From the NCBI GenBank assembly GCA_029204225.1, contig CM055099.1, positions 42,340,597 through 42,404,596 of the forward strand: 64,000 bases of DNA, given 5' to 3'. The DNA comes from Diphasiastrum complanatum (lineage: Eukaryota > Streptophyta > Lycopodiopsida > Lycopodiales > Lycopodiaceae). Of this stretch, positions 52,741 through 64,000 are shown in pieces. Both the position numbers and the translations under genes were made by a program. The stretch's first letter is position 1. Each line of letters starts with the position of its first letter. The notes beneath the pieces are model-generated. The model worked only from the letters and a program-made list of their open reading frames with translations. It did not search any database and was not told the DNA's origin.

Positions 52741-55700
52741 TTGGTGCGAAAAATGTGAGAAAGCCGAAGGTTCGTAAAAAAGCGAAGGTCTGTGGAAAAG
52801 GCGAAAAACCTGAAGGTCCATTGAGATATGTTCTAAGTCAAGGTTTTGGCCAATTGTCGATTTTTCGGTAATGAGAAAAATGCGAACTATGTGAAGCACA
52901 GTTCAAATATGCAGACTGTGCAAAAATGCAGCAGTTTGAAATATACAAGGAAAGCTAAAATACAAAAGCTTTGATACTTAGAAACTACACGTGTCTAGTA
53001 GATACTCCAAACGCCACAATTCTTTCTTGATATCAGGTGGCACATCACCCAGCTATTAATGAATCCTACTAAGTCATATGGAATGATGTTTGTTATTATG
53101 TTTCACATCTCTCTTGAAAGCTTTCCTCCTGGATCTAGCCCCCAAGCCATGCCATGTGATAGCAAGAGGAGAAGAGCACAACTGGTAACCTAGACCAAAG
53201 TCATCGACGAGATAATCTCTACCTCAATATATAGAGAGTAGGATCCTGTGCACAAACCCATGCAATCCCCATGCAGGTCAACTATAAATAGATCATAGCT
53301 CTTCATGCATTCCTCCCGCCTATATCAGTCACACGTATATGAACTACTCCATATGTCTCAATTAGAGTGTCTGGGTCCTCTTAAGGTCATTAGTCGCCAA
53401 CAGGCCTCAATGTGGAATAAAATATAGGCGTGACCAATAACCTCGAACACTGGAGGGCCGGTCTACCATATTATGACCATTCCATGTTCTTAACTGAATA
53501 TGGCCGTAACATTCTTCTTGCCTTAAACAGGTTCTGTCCTCATAACTCATAACTAGGGAAGATCCAGATTTATATGCTTTTAGCTCTTTCTCATGAATTA
53601 TTATCCTCAATCTGACCAACCAACCTAATCAAGCACTCATAGATAGAACAATTTTCTCAATTGTTTATATATGGTTCAGAGTACTCTTTCAGTTTCCAAA
53701 CGTACATTGAGCGTTAAGTCCTCCAAATGGGTAAAATCTTCAATACATCAAATTTTCATTATCAAATAACTAAGTTTACATGATACACTGGATGAGTAGT
53801 CGACCAATCATGAAGATCACATTCAAAAGCTAACAAATCAATCTTTTAACTTTCACCTTTACCCTGAAAATCAATCTTTAGTCTAGCTTCAATATCAAAT
53901 AAGTATTTAGAGATGGAATAATTCACCAATTATTAATCGCTGCATAGAAGTATTATATTGACCTTTAGAAGTACACTAAGAGATAATTTTCCTATTGGAT
54001 CTGATTCTCTCCAATCTAATAACATCACCTTCATGTAACCTTAATTTACATGAATCACTGGGTGAGTTCTCACCTTACAAATCAATGTTCAAAAGTCAAA
54101 GATCCCAATAATTATAGTCCAAGACTATCCACAATTTACGTGTAGACCTGTCATAAATGCTTCTTGGTACCAATACACTTAGGATTTTTCAAAAACCTAA
54201 AGTACCTCAATTCATCCTACCAAAATCTCTTAGGAGATCCATCAAGATAAAAATGACTTTAACTCAGCTCTGAATACTCCAAATACTCTATTGAGTTAAG
54301 TGCTCTATTCCTAGATCTATTCCTAGCAACATATGCAAGGAGATAACAACCATACACTCTTGATAGATTTATATGTCTCCTAATTAACCGAAGATTTAGG
54401 CTGAAAACAGTACACAAGCATTCCTTGACTACAATCTGTAAAGAAAGCAAATTCCTCATAAGTAACCAATTACTTAATGAAAATGCCTGTGAGATCCATA
54501 AAGTCTCAAGTATGCACTGGAGAATTTAGAGTTCAAATAACATATCTAAATCCTTGACTCTCCCAATTGATCAAGAATTACTCATTATCTTAAGAATCCT
54601 CACATTTTCTTATAATCTTCTAGTGATCTTTAAGTATCAATTTATGATCCGTCAATCATAAACATTTAGAATCTTATGATTCGTCAATCATAATTTACAG
54701 AATCTCAAAACCATACTTCATCATTGGAAGATACTGGACTATATGCATAACATACCACTCAAGAAATATAAGAATCATTCTAAAATCTTTTCCACAAGGA
54801 AGATTACTGGATTCCAAGAATATTCTTTCACACCAATTCTTAACCAGATTATGAGTTCCAAATTCTACAATCAACCAATCAACTAAAGACCATTACAACA
54901 TTCATCTTTAACAACATAAACTTTATACAATCACCTAAAACAACATGTAGAGATTGCAAAGTTCTATTGAATTCCAACTAAATTTGAGTTACCATTCTTG
55001 GAGCCATAAGGATTTAGTATCCAATTGAGCTCACATGGGTACTATCAATAATGAATCAAGTCTGAAATACTCATTCAAGAATTTCGTATATCCTATTCTC
55101 ACAATTTCCTGATGAATTTAAATGACTCATAAATTATGTGTCTTACAAGCAATACACACAAAACAAACAGTTTTTGGTGAATTCTCCACACTATCCGTTT
55201 TAACAATTAACTTCCACAGGAGTAAATTAACTACTCAAGTTAATTGTCCATGATTTAGAAATCTTAAATGTCTAGGTGAAGAATTCAATTATACTAGTAT
55301 AACACCACATTTAGATCCGTATCCAAATCATTTTTTAAGTTAACCTATAGATTTATCATAGTAGATCTGTTAACTCTGCAAGTAATTGTCAAACACAATA
55401 CTTGATCATATGTCTATGTTCAACGACTAGGTTAAGTGCACCAGATAACCTTAGTAACCATGAATACATAGTAGATCCAAACAAGATTAATTGTGCACAT
55501 ATGAGAATAATCTCACTATGCCCCAATACATAAACATACATGTCAATATATGGCAAATTCCTCCAAATTTCGCAAATGTTACTCTCATATCTCACTGAGA
55601 ATCTTGCAAGTCAGCTAGAGAAGAATTCTATTTCTCTTGAATAAATAACATATTGAGAAATCTCTGAAGTGAGTAGTTCCACATCACAATTTTTTTAACC

Positions 55701-58582
55701 ATCATACTTTTACCACATAATTTCTTCATCCAATCGACCTACTTCAAATCTTAGTGTACAAACCAAAATTAGGCTGACTTATACAGACATCTTTGGACAT
55801 AAGGTTAAGATTAAAACTTTATTCCATTCGACCCAGTCAGCAGAATCTTAATTCAATCTTTACCACCACTATCCATAATCATGAATATCTAACAACTCAA
55901 AACCCTCAAAACTCCTCTAGTTCCAGATTATTCAAGACAATCACTAGAGATTTCCTCTATTCCCACTAGATAGTTCCACCATTGCACACATACTGGATTC
56001 CACAAAAGAAATCCATGCAACTGGTTAATTCCATAAAAGTCTTATTCCTATCATTATCTTCTCCCCCTTTTTAAAATAAATTCCATAATTGCAATTAAAA
56101 AGTTTTCAAGAGACAATGTATAAGATATCAAATATTTGAAAAAGTCAGTGATGAGTATCCAATACTATTACAAACTGGACTTTTTTCTCAAAATCATAAA
56201 ATATCTTATCCCGAGTGATAGAAGCATTACTATCAATAATCAACTATCAAATAGAGATAAACATTTGGCTCAGGAAGTCTAAATTCCACCTAATTGATTG
56301 AAACCATCAATTGATTGTGAGCCATATTCACAAAACTGAAATGGAAGCATAAGTTCATATAACTTTAACAATCTTTCAGAACCTTGTTCTACACTGGAAG
56401 GAATTATATGAATCTCAATCCAATTGTCTCGTATTTAAATTTTTTTTAAAAAGTAGAGGTTTAAGTTAAAAGAGAGATAGCTTTTAAGGGTTTCCTATTT
56501 GGAATTTATGAGATACCGCATCCAGATCTATATCTCTTTCACACAAAATCGTTCGAATACGTAGATAAAATAAGGGCAAACTTTAAAAGGTAAGATATAG
56601 TCCTTAAACTTGAATAAGGAGGGTTGACAAAGATTCAACAATCCTTAGAATATATTTGAGTTGAGACGAGTCAACAAGGGTTAGACAATCTTGAACATAT
56701 TCAATTGGTTGACAATCCTTTGAACAAGTTTGATTTGAGATGGAGGACTATGTGAACTACGGTATGTTTCTATTGGGCCTTTTTCTACAACAGGTTCTTG
56801 AGTAAAATATCAGATCTAGAACACTGTTGTGGATACATTATGACGTGACAAACATCATTTACCACCCCTTCGTAGAGTGACCACCAACTCACCTTTGTGC
56901 ACTGGAGTTGTTGACATCAAGTTCGTTATGAGTAAGCCTCCAACACTAACTGATGTTCCATACAATCAACCATCATTCTCAACCCACATGTCCATGGACA
57001 TGGGCACACTTTTACTATGCACGAGCTCGTACTATCCAACAACTAGTGAGTAAACTGAATGAATAATAAAGGGCTCTATCACCTTCATATACATCGTACA
57101 TGTGGGTTCCACCTCAAGCATAGTCCACATGAGGTATCCTGAGGTGCTAACATTGGCACAAAAATTATCCACCATGTCAGAAAAACGTTTCGCCCTTTGT
57201 TGAGGCCATTACCTCAAGGTGTGTGTTGGTATATAGAAATAAAGTTATTTTAGGATTTGACATCCTCAAGAATGACCAACAAGCAACTTGTAAAAATACG
57301 AGAAAAAATGATAGCGAAAATGAGCTAGAACAAGTTTTTTCAAAAGATTGTGAAGACAAAACCCAAAATGATTTTAGAATGAAGGCTGAATGCCCTACAT
57401 CCTAATTGAGGAGTCCACATGGGTTAGGTTTGCAATTTAGCCAATTACATGAGTTGGATTTTTTCGTAGCTAGGAATTGACCAGCACATCAATATCGTTG
57501 CTGGATGACATCCTAGACCTCTACAAGCATACACGGGCACCCTTTTTCTTTTTGCCTTGTTGGTTGTTGGCTTGGACTTATCAAATGCAATGCCCTTCAA
57601 GAGGTTGTTTACCTTTCAAAGGCAAGATATTTAATTGAATATCACTCGACGGTCATGCACAAAAAATGTCCTACAAGTTAGAAGCTTGAATCAATGAGTC
57701 AAACTTTGTCCAAAGCCAAAGTTTTCAAAATTTATTTGTAAAGTATATTTTAGTTTTTTCTTTTATGTCTTTATTTGTGCGGTTAAATGGAGTTAGATCC
57801 CTAACCTCACGGAGAGCCAACAAAGAAGTGTAACCAACTACTACTTATTGGAAGGCTTAATTAATGACATGTTTTGAGAAATTTACATCTCTCTGTGATT
57901 TCCACATTGAAGGCATACAATGAAGTACCATATCAAGATGAGTGTCAATAAAATGATAACTTGGAGAGGAGTGCATGGCCACAAATTCCAAGCCTAATAA
58001 TGGTGTATATCAATATAACCTTATGTGTAGAAAGGTTTGCATGGCATTCAAATTCCAAGCCTTATTGTGGTGTACGGCTTCTTGCCCATAGGACAAATAA
58101 CATGTAATTTTTACTAACATGCTTGGAAAGGGTTCTCCGAGTCTTCTCACGTAAACTCATCTCATTATGTTTGCCGTTCTTTTAAAACTTTATTGGTTTT
58201 TGGAGCTTTTTTCAAAGGCAAATAAGTGTAACAATCATTGCAACTTACAAATTCCAAGCAAGCTCTTGATCCTATTAGTATTAGGGAATGGTCAAATGGT
58301 CATATATTTATGGTGAGTTCCCTATCTAGAGCAATAATTGAATAGCCGTTGAACGTTGAACTGAGTGTAAAGGTCACTTAAAGACAAACTTTCCTAAGCA
58401 TAAAGGAATGGCAAGGTTGATTTCTCATTATGGCTAAAAAAATTTCATGAGCCATTCATTTTGACTTTTTTTTGTTTGTAATATGCCTCAAAAATTAAAC
58501 TTTTTGAAAGTGACAATGTGCTTGTAAATTCATAAAATGTCATGCACGTCGCTTTTTGACTCGTAATGTTTCTCAACTCAAA

Positions 58583-58655
58583 TCTTACATAAAGCACTGC
58601 TCCAACTTACGTTTTGATATCTTACATAAAACAATGCTCCAACTTACGTTTTGAT
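58583..58655. repeat. Tandem duplication, 36-bp unit
   Basis: TCTTACATAAA..., TGCTCCAACTTACG occurs at 58,583 and 58,620 with two mismatches. Confidence 0.9.
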
Positions 58656-59599
58656 TGGCTATCAATGCTCTAAATATGGAGTACTCATGGATGAAATCAC
58701 ATAGATGGAAACTTGGGTGGGATTGACCACCCAAGGTCAACTCTGGCCACACATGGGTGGTGTCCAAGAAACAAAATAAAAAATAACATAGCTCTCATGG
58801 ATGGAATCTTGAAAATACGTTGCGCTCAGGAATGATATCATTGATGGAATTTTGAAAATTATGTCCATATTCTTTTTTTAGATTTTTGTGACACATCATG
58901 TACGATATTACGTGTTTGTCATCTCATTGCAAACATATAATGGCTCATCCTTTTATTCGATGAGAGCTTGCTATCACATCTTTACAATGGGCCTAAAGAC
59001 AACCATTAACTAATCCCTCATATGTACTTTAAATCTTCAAGATTTCATTAAAAATGGAAACTTAGAATAGCTCGAGAGTGGGCCAGAACTAAGATAGCAC
59101 CTTCTTCACACAATTTTACCTCCTTTGAATGTAGGCGCCTGCCTATGCTCTCTCTAGTCGACCTAGGGTCAAACCACATCTTTGCATGTTGGCCCGTGAA
59201 GACCATGCATTGTTGGAATAGATGATGCTTGACCATGTGGGTGTTGATGATGCTAGAAACGGGATGGCAATTGCTCGAAACGTGAGACTTCTCAAGCCAT
59301 ATCAAAATTCTATAGACTAGCAACTGACTTGTGAAAGCCAAATCTCAAGAACACGGGTTGGGCTAGGAAGCCTGACCTGTTGCTAAGTTGAGCAACTTTT
59401 GTATGCGTGTGAATGATAGAGTGCTACCCAGGAACGTGTGCCTTGACGTCAATTCTGGGCCAGGTGGCTGGGGCGACATGTTTAAGAGGCCCTTAACCAT
59501 GGGCTGTTGGATGGTCATTTGGGTGCAATAAGCATGTAAAGTAAATGCCTCCTCAAACTTTAGGGCTTATACATCTTCGTTGTCAGCCAGCCATAGGCT

Positions 59600-59887
59600 T
59601 ACACGTGGCCTCATGGATGGCGTCAGTTTCTGGCTGAATCTCAACCGTTGGCTTGGTGTAACGGTGATAAGAGAGAGGCATCTTCTTCTTTCCAGGGTTT
59701 CTTGCGACAAAAGAAGAGGATCGCGACGGCATTGCAAAGAAAGAAAGGGGGTAGATCTGGATCAGCCATCGCTGTAGGCAAGGCGGCCATTGAAGGAGCT
59801 TGGTGTGGATTGAAGGAGCTTTTGCTCTAGGCCGGAGGAAGATCCCAGGAGCAGAAGACGCAAGCCCTAGAAATTTTGACGGCTGAG
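59600..59887 (+). other. Probable 5' non-coding exon of a plus-strand gene
   Basis: A locally G+C-richer stretch ends in the strong donor GAG|GTAAGCG at 59,888. It pairs in orientation and strength with the acceptor TTCACAG at 60,779, making an 892-bp intron. The left edge is approximate. Open frames here (for example 59,648-59,830) lack recognisable motifs, so a 5' UTR exon is the simplest reading. Confidence 0.45.
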
Positions 59888-60779
59888 GTAAGCGTTAGGT
59901 CGGAAGAAGCCGAAAAGCACAGACAGAGGAGTCTTTGGGAGGTATATTTGACTTTGCGAGGGATCTTAAGCCTTGCAGATGTGCAATGAAGGGAAATGTT
60001 CTGGCCTCTAGGTTTTTGTGTATTTTGGATTGTCTACCCTAGAAATGGATTCTTTGTGTGGTTTAGATTCTTTACCCTGGTTTACTTTCTTATGGATGGC
60101 TGGTTCATCCATAGCGGAGTGGCATAAGGGGCGAAAATTTCCTGCTAGTTAATGATTGAAGAAGCTGTGATTCTGGTATTGTGTTGAAGTTAAGTGATAC
60201 TTGTTATCTTGTTGCTTGCCAATGCCGTCTCATATTCTAACTCATCATGGAAACGTTGCATACGGGACCACTATGTCTAATAGGTGCCGGAGGAGCTGAA
60301 GAGGTGCTGAATTTTCCTTTAACGTGGTTGGTGCGATCTTGCAGAAAGATTTGGAGTATAAGTTCGAGGAAGGGAGGTAGGAGGTTTTGAAACAGTTAAG
60401 AAGTATTGAAGCAGTAGAGGAGGCGTCTTAGACAAGCTTGTTTGGAGGGAGTAAGATATCAAGGCAAGCACTGGTCTCTACAGTTGCATGGTTGTTAGGG
60501 TTTCAATAGAGTTTAAAGATATTAGACAACCGTTGAAGGCTCGAAATTACTTTAAAAAATACGAATCAGTGATTCTCACCGTAGTGGAAGGAAATGGAGT
60601 TCTGGTAGTCCTTTGCAAAGTAAAAACAGTGTTAAAGTTAGTAGATCTTTAAGACATTACTGGCTTGAGTTTGCAGGTATACAAGAAAGTGAAGTGAAGT
60701 TTGTTTGAAGTTTTGGTTGTTTTAAGATAATAGTGAAGAGCTAGTAGCTATCTGGATGTCACTGGCATTTGATTCACAG

Positions 60780-60934
60780 GCCAGAGGCAGGATGAGCTTC
60801 GACGATTATGTAACTGAGAGGGGACGCCGCATTCAAAGTGGCATAATGGGCCGGCGTTCCGTTCGCCGCAGTGCTCCTTACAGGACTTCCTCTCCATCGC
60901 GAGAGAGAAACGGTTTTTCTCGTGGTTCCTCAAG
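60780..60934 (+). CDS. First coding exon of an Arg/Ser-rich protein gene (rest not found)
   Basis: The acceptor TTGATTCACAG ends at 60,779; ATG at 60,792; donor TCAAG|GTGATA after 60,934. The 47 complete codons read MSFDDYVTERGRRIQSG, RRSVRRSAPYRTSSPSRER and NGFSRGSS. The start M-S-F-D-D-Y-V-x-x-R resembles the UAP56-binding motif of mRNA-export adaptors (MSLDDIIxxxR), and the remainder is RS-rich as in RNA-binding proteins. This suggests, but does not prove, an mRNA export or splicing-related factor. Downstream exons were not recognised before the window ends. The alternative upstream ATG at 60,756 would lie in the intron. Confidence 0.5.
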
Positions 60935-61331
60935 GTGATAACCTTTCTGAATTGTTTATGCTGGAGTGGATGTGACTGGATGTCAAAAGATATTTTTATC
61001 AAGAAAGGAGGCAATTGAGGATTTTTGAAAAATGTTTGGGACGTAAGAGGGGATGGAGGAATTTGTAGTTGTGGTACAGTTTTTAGACTTTGAATGTGGG
61101 AAAAGCTTAATTTGGTGTTGATTAGGAGGGGAAGGGTTTGCAAGACAATGTCAGAAGGCCTGAGGGAAGCTTTGATTTACTTTTTTTGAGTTTGGGGAAG
61201 AAAGTGGGAAGCCTGGTTATGCGATGGCTATGTGATCTAAAGCAATGCGAAGCCTTAGATGCCTCCTTGATAGCACACAACCTTTCTGTTGGAGCTTACA
61301 ATGATGAAGCCTTCTCAACCAAGCTCAGTTT

Positions 61332-61332
<1 letters not shown>

Positions 61333-61385
<53 letters not shown>
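61333..61385. repeat. (GA)n microsatellite
   Basis: Uninterrupted GA run of about 53 bp. Confidence 0.97.
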
Positions 61386-61388
<3 letters not shown>

Positions 61389-62399
61389 TTTTGTGGGCAG
61401 AGATTAAGCGATGGACTTGTTTATGAACCTCTTCACTTAGATTGAAGGATAGGCATTGAGTATTGTTTTCTCCTTTCTGGTTTTTTACATTAGCTTGTAT
61501 TCACGATTCACGAAGGATCATGTTATATGGACTTTTTGGACTCATACAAACAATTGGATGTTGCAGCTAGATCTTGTTCTTCGAAATCCGTTCTGAATGT
61601 GGGTCGGATTATAATATGTATTCAAGTAAAAAAAACCCTGAAAAATGCCCTAAAAAGTACCAAGAAAGTAGTATGTACAAAAGAAAAAGAACCAACTTCT
61701 ATGAACACTATGGATGGAGGATGTAATTTTGGCCTTATGGATCCAACAGCACTGATCTGAATTCTGAAGCAATGAGCACCACTATTGCGTTATCCTGGTT
61801 TGTTGGAAGCATATGTCTGCACCAGTCTTGAACCCAACTGTTTGATTGGTGCTGACTTTACACTCCATGCATATGGAATTTGGATACGTTCAAAAAGTAA
61901 ACATTTTTGGATAGTTTGGCCAATGTTAAAAAACTCTTTTGCTGTGTAAGCGGTGAGACCCATTTTTCAGGAGATTCAAAGATGTGGACTGCAGTTTGCT
62001 GATATCTCCCAGTTCAGTGCCTCAAATGCCCTAACTGTTTCTCTTCAATACGTAAAGCAAAGCATAAATATCTGCAACAACACATTCGTATGGATGGATT
62101 CGATGGGGGATGAACTTTTGGCCTCAGCATATTAAAAAAACAATTCTTTTAAAAAAAAGTGAAACACTTGGGTACTGATGAGACATAAGCAATGCTATTT
62201 GGCTAAGATTGTTTGTTTATTGAATTTTTTATTGTTGTTTTGACTTAGATCCTTTGACTTTTTGAGTTGCTCGTATATTGTTTCTAAGGTTTACCTTATG
62301 ACATCACTGACTTCTCTATATATTCTAATTTCACAAATAGATATTTTTTCAAGACGTGTGGTATCCAGTTAAGGTTCTTTATTTAGTGATCATTGGATT

Positions 62400-62545
62400 A
62401 TGTAGTTTCCTGTGTACCCTTAAGGTGTCATCAATATCAGAAGAATCCTGGTTATCTGGTTAAGCTCGTTTGCCCATGTCTGCTTGAGCGGAATTGAACC
62501 CTAGACCTCAAGGTGATATGGAGCCATCAGCCAACAGGGCATTTA
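62400..62545 (-). mobile_element. Possible tRNA-derived SINE
   Basis: The minus strand has an A-box-like TGGCTGATGGC (62,523-62,533) and, about 25 bp on, GGTTCAATTCC (62,490-62,500), one base from the pol III B-box GGTTCGANNCC. The downstream part is not tRNA-like. Ends, tail and target duplication were not determined. Confidence 0.35.
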
Positions 62546-62916
62546 TTTTGGGATATATGTAGAGTGAAGTTCTCTATCAACATAAATAGTAAATCATGTT
62601 ATACTGCTGAAATAGCATAAAATTAGCTTGTAATGTTGCACATTTTCGATAGCTTGATCTATGCAATTATTTCTTTAGAATGATGCTGGAGACTGGAGCT
62701 TTCATCATTATTAACCTCTTGCTTTAGTTCCTTGGATAAAATCACCTCATTAATCTTTTTCAATTGCTCATGTTCATTTGCATTGTAATTATATGCTGTT
62801 GAAGTCAAAAATGGAAAAATATAGTTTATAGATGTCTCGAATCTAATCAGTATATTTTGATGAATATGCTGTTGAAATCAGATGGAAGTGTAGTTTATAG
62901 ATGTCTTGGATCTGAA

Positions 62917-63372
62917 CATAGATACCCGTTCCCAGCGCCTAAGTACGTTCCATTCTGTACGTTTGGAACGGAACACGTTCTGTATGTACGGAACGAGCTA
63001 GTTTTTTTTACCCCCCTGTTGAGTCTGCCCTGCAGAAAACTCATGAAAACTGATCTGTGAATTCAGAATCTGCCTATGATCCCACCTCTCAGAACTTGCC
63101 TGTGGAGTTGTGAATCTGTGAAATCCTACTCCTGATCCCACAATTTTTAGGAATCATTTGTCTCACTGATCTGCTAATGTGAAAAAAGATTGTGAACTGG
63201 CAATTCATTATTCTGGCAAGTCATTAACTGTTGTCCTGATTATGAATATGTTTCACATTGGTGACTACTCTGAATCAGGATACGCAGATGGCAGATCAGT
63301 TTTCACGAGTTTTCTGCAGGCTACGGGTTTCATCCATCATGAAAACTCTGAACGTAGCTCGTTCCGTACCTT
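62917..63372. mobile_element. Possible hAT-like element with GTTCC/GGAAC palindromes
   Basis: The left end CATAGATACCCGTTCC resembles the left end of the 12,010 element (CTTAGAAACCCGTTCC). Inside are GTACGTTCC and GGAACGGAAC words, TACGGAACGAGCTA near 62,985 and its inverse TAGCTCGTTCCGTA near 63,356. The right end and target duplication are unresolved. Confidence 0.4.
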
Positions 63373-64000
63373 CATTTATGACTTACAGCCACACTGCATC
63401 AACCCTTGGAAATGTAGTCTAATGTCCTTCAGCTTTTGATAAGTTATTTTCTCTGCCTTTTCCATTGTGTATGGTCTAAGACTTTGTGGATGGAGTCCAT
63501 AAAGCTAAAAGACAATGTGTGTTTTGTTCTGTTGGCTATTTTGGACATGATATTATCATGTAAATTTATGTTTCTCAACACTCAAAGTTGTATCTCAACA
63601 CTCAATTATTGTTGACCTTCTTCACTGCAGTATTACATGGCAATAAAAAAGGATACAGGCGTACAAGTTAAAAAAAGAAGAGAGAGTATGTGCTCCTTGG
63701 AGGTGTTTTAATTAATTAAAGGCTGTTAATGTTGGAGGGTTCCCATTATCCTTGTGAAGGGAATCGATTGATGTGTTTCATACATTGAACTTAACTCTGC
63801 AGTGTATTTGTTGAACCACCTAATGCCAAAAAAGTCTATTTGGAAAGTGTATATTCAAAACCAAGTCAATCAGGGTTAATCTGAAAAGTAGATTTGATAA
63901 ATATCCATCGGCAAATTATATATTACTAAAAATCTCTACATTTCCTTAAGCCTTATTTCATTTGAATCTTGTTGATTGGAAAGTTAAATGTTGGCTCGAT

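Larger units (their letters stand above)
50419..59560. other. Intergenic A+T-rich DNA with short tandem repeats
   Basis: No protein domain or RNA gene recognised. Minisatellite-like duplications are listed separately. Between 53 and 57 kb a few minus-strand frames faintly recall retroelement polyproteins, but none carries a diagnostic motif. Confidence 0.5.
60935..64000. other. Probable intron of the RS-rich gene, with repeats
   Basis: No further exon could be identified. It contains a GA tract (61,333-61,385), a possible tRNA-derived SINE (about 62,400-62,545) and a hAT-like palindrome element starting near 62,917. A 70-bp imperfect duplication around TATAGATGTCT lies at about 62,790-62,915. 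Confidence 0.45.

Noticed and set aside
54259-54459. Minus-strand frame faintly like a Copia integrase tail (RVYGCYLLAYVARNRS)
   Set aside because: The resemblance is too weak. No DDE, RT or protease motif occurs within several kb on that strand.
1-64000. CRISPR arrays, rRNA genes, bacterial operons or organellar inserts
   Set aside because: None seen. The tandem repeats lack spacer architecture and the sequence is plant nuclear in character.

Overview
This is a repeat-rich stretch of a plant nuclear genome. The evidence is spliceosomal introns, a plant-specific gene, plant-type Ty1/copia and Ty3/gypsy retrotransposons primed by initiator tRNA-Met, plant hAT transposons with DUF659-type cores, a LINE, MITE-like elements and many GA/CT microsatellites. 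The genus cannot be fixed from sequence alone. Introns of 9 and 25 kb filled with old transposons fit a gymnosperm or another large-genome plant.

The central result is one host gene on the minus strand running from about 50,204 down to 11,686, that is 38.5 kb. It encodes a cytochrome b5-like heme-binding protein of the RLF (REDUCED LATERAL ROOT FORMATION) type. Four exons are well supported: 49,040-~49,570, 39,873-40,007, 36,701-36,751 and 11,686-11,768. Their splice sites are GT..AG and their phases agree. One or two 5' exons are proposed at 50,164-50,204 and 49,742-49,831. The heme domain is split over three exons separated by introns of 3.1 and 24.9 kb.

Layout. 1-11,600 is A+T-rich flank holding a decayed minus-strand Copia gag/protease (2,762-4,708) that is itself split by a 369-bp TIR element. 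11,686-11,768 is the last RLF exon. The 24.9-kb intron then holds, in order: a non-autonomous hAT-like element (12,010-12,903); a full-length Copia with LTRs and a TGATG target duplication (13,803-19,230); a 3'-truncated gypsy (20,028-~25,573) fused to a LINE fragment (~25,574-26,990); two half hAT transposases arranged head to head (28,957-33,000) around GA/GT microsatellites; and a truncated Copia with a 5' LTR (33,001-~34,560). RLF exons 4 and 3 follow, with further LTR and Copia remnants. The 9-kb intron contains a 6,222-bp hAT (42,621-48,842) with a perfect 8-bp target duplication. RLF exon 2 and its 5' region end at about 50.3 kb, next to a (CT)n tract. 50.3-59.6 kb is intergenic with minisatellites. 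A second plus-strand gene begins near 59.6 kb and its RS-rich first coding exon is at 60,792-60,934. The rest of that gene was not found.

The most novel item is the 6.2-kb hAT. It has GGTACC-palindrome subterminal arrays and a transposase with a long acidic, proline-rich and AT-hook tail. It also carries a second, convergent ORF (47,840-48,205, minus) for a charged helical protein that I do not recognise. Several other loci in the window show the same plan, with clusters of one short palindromic word at the ends, each using a different word.
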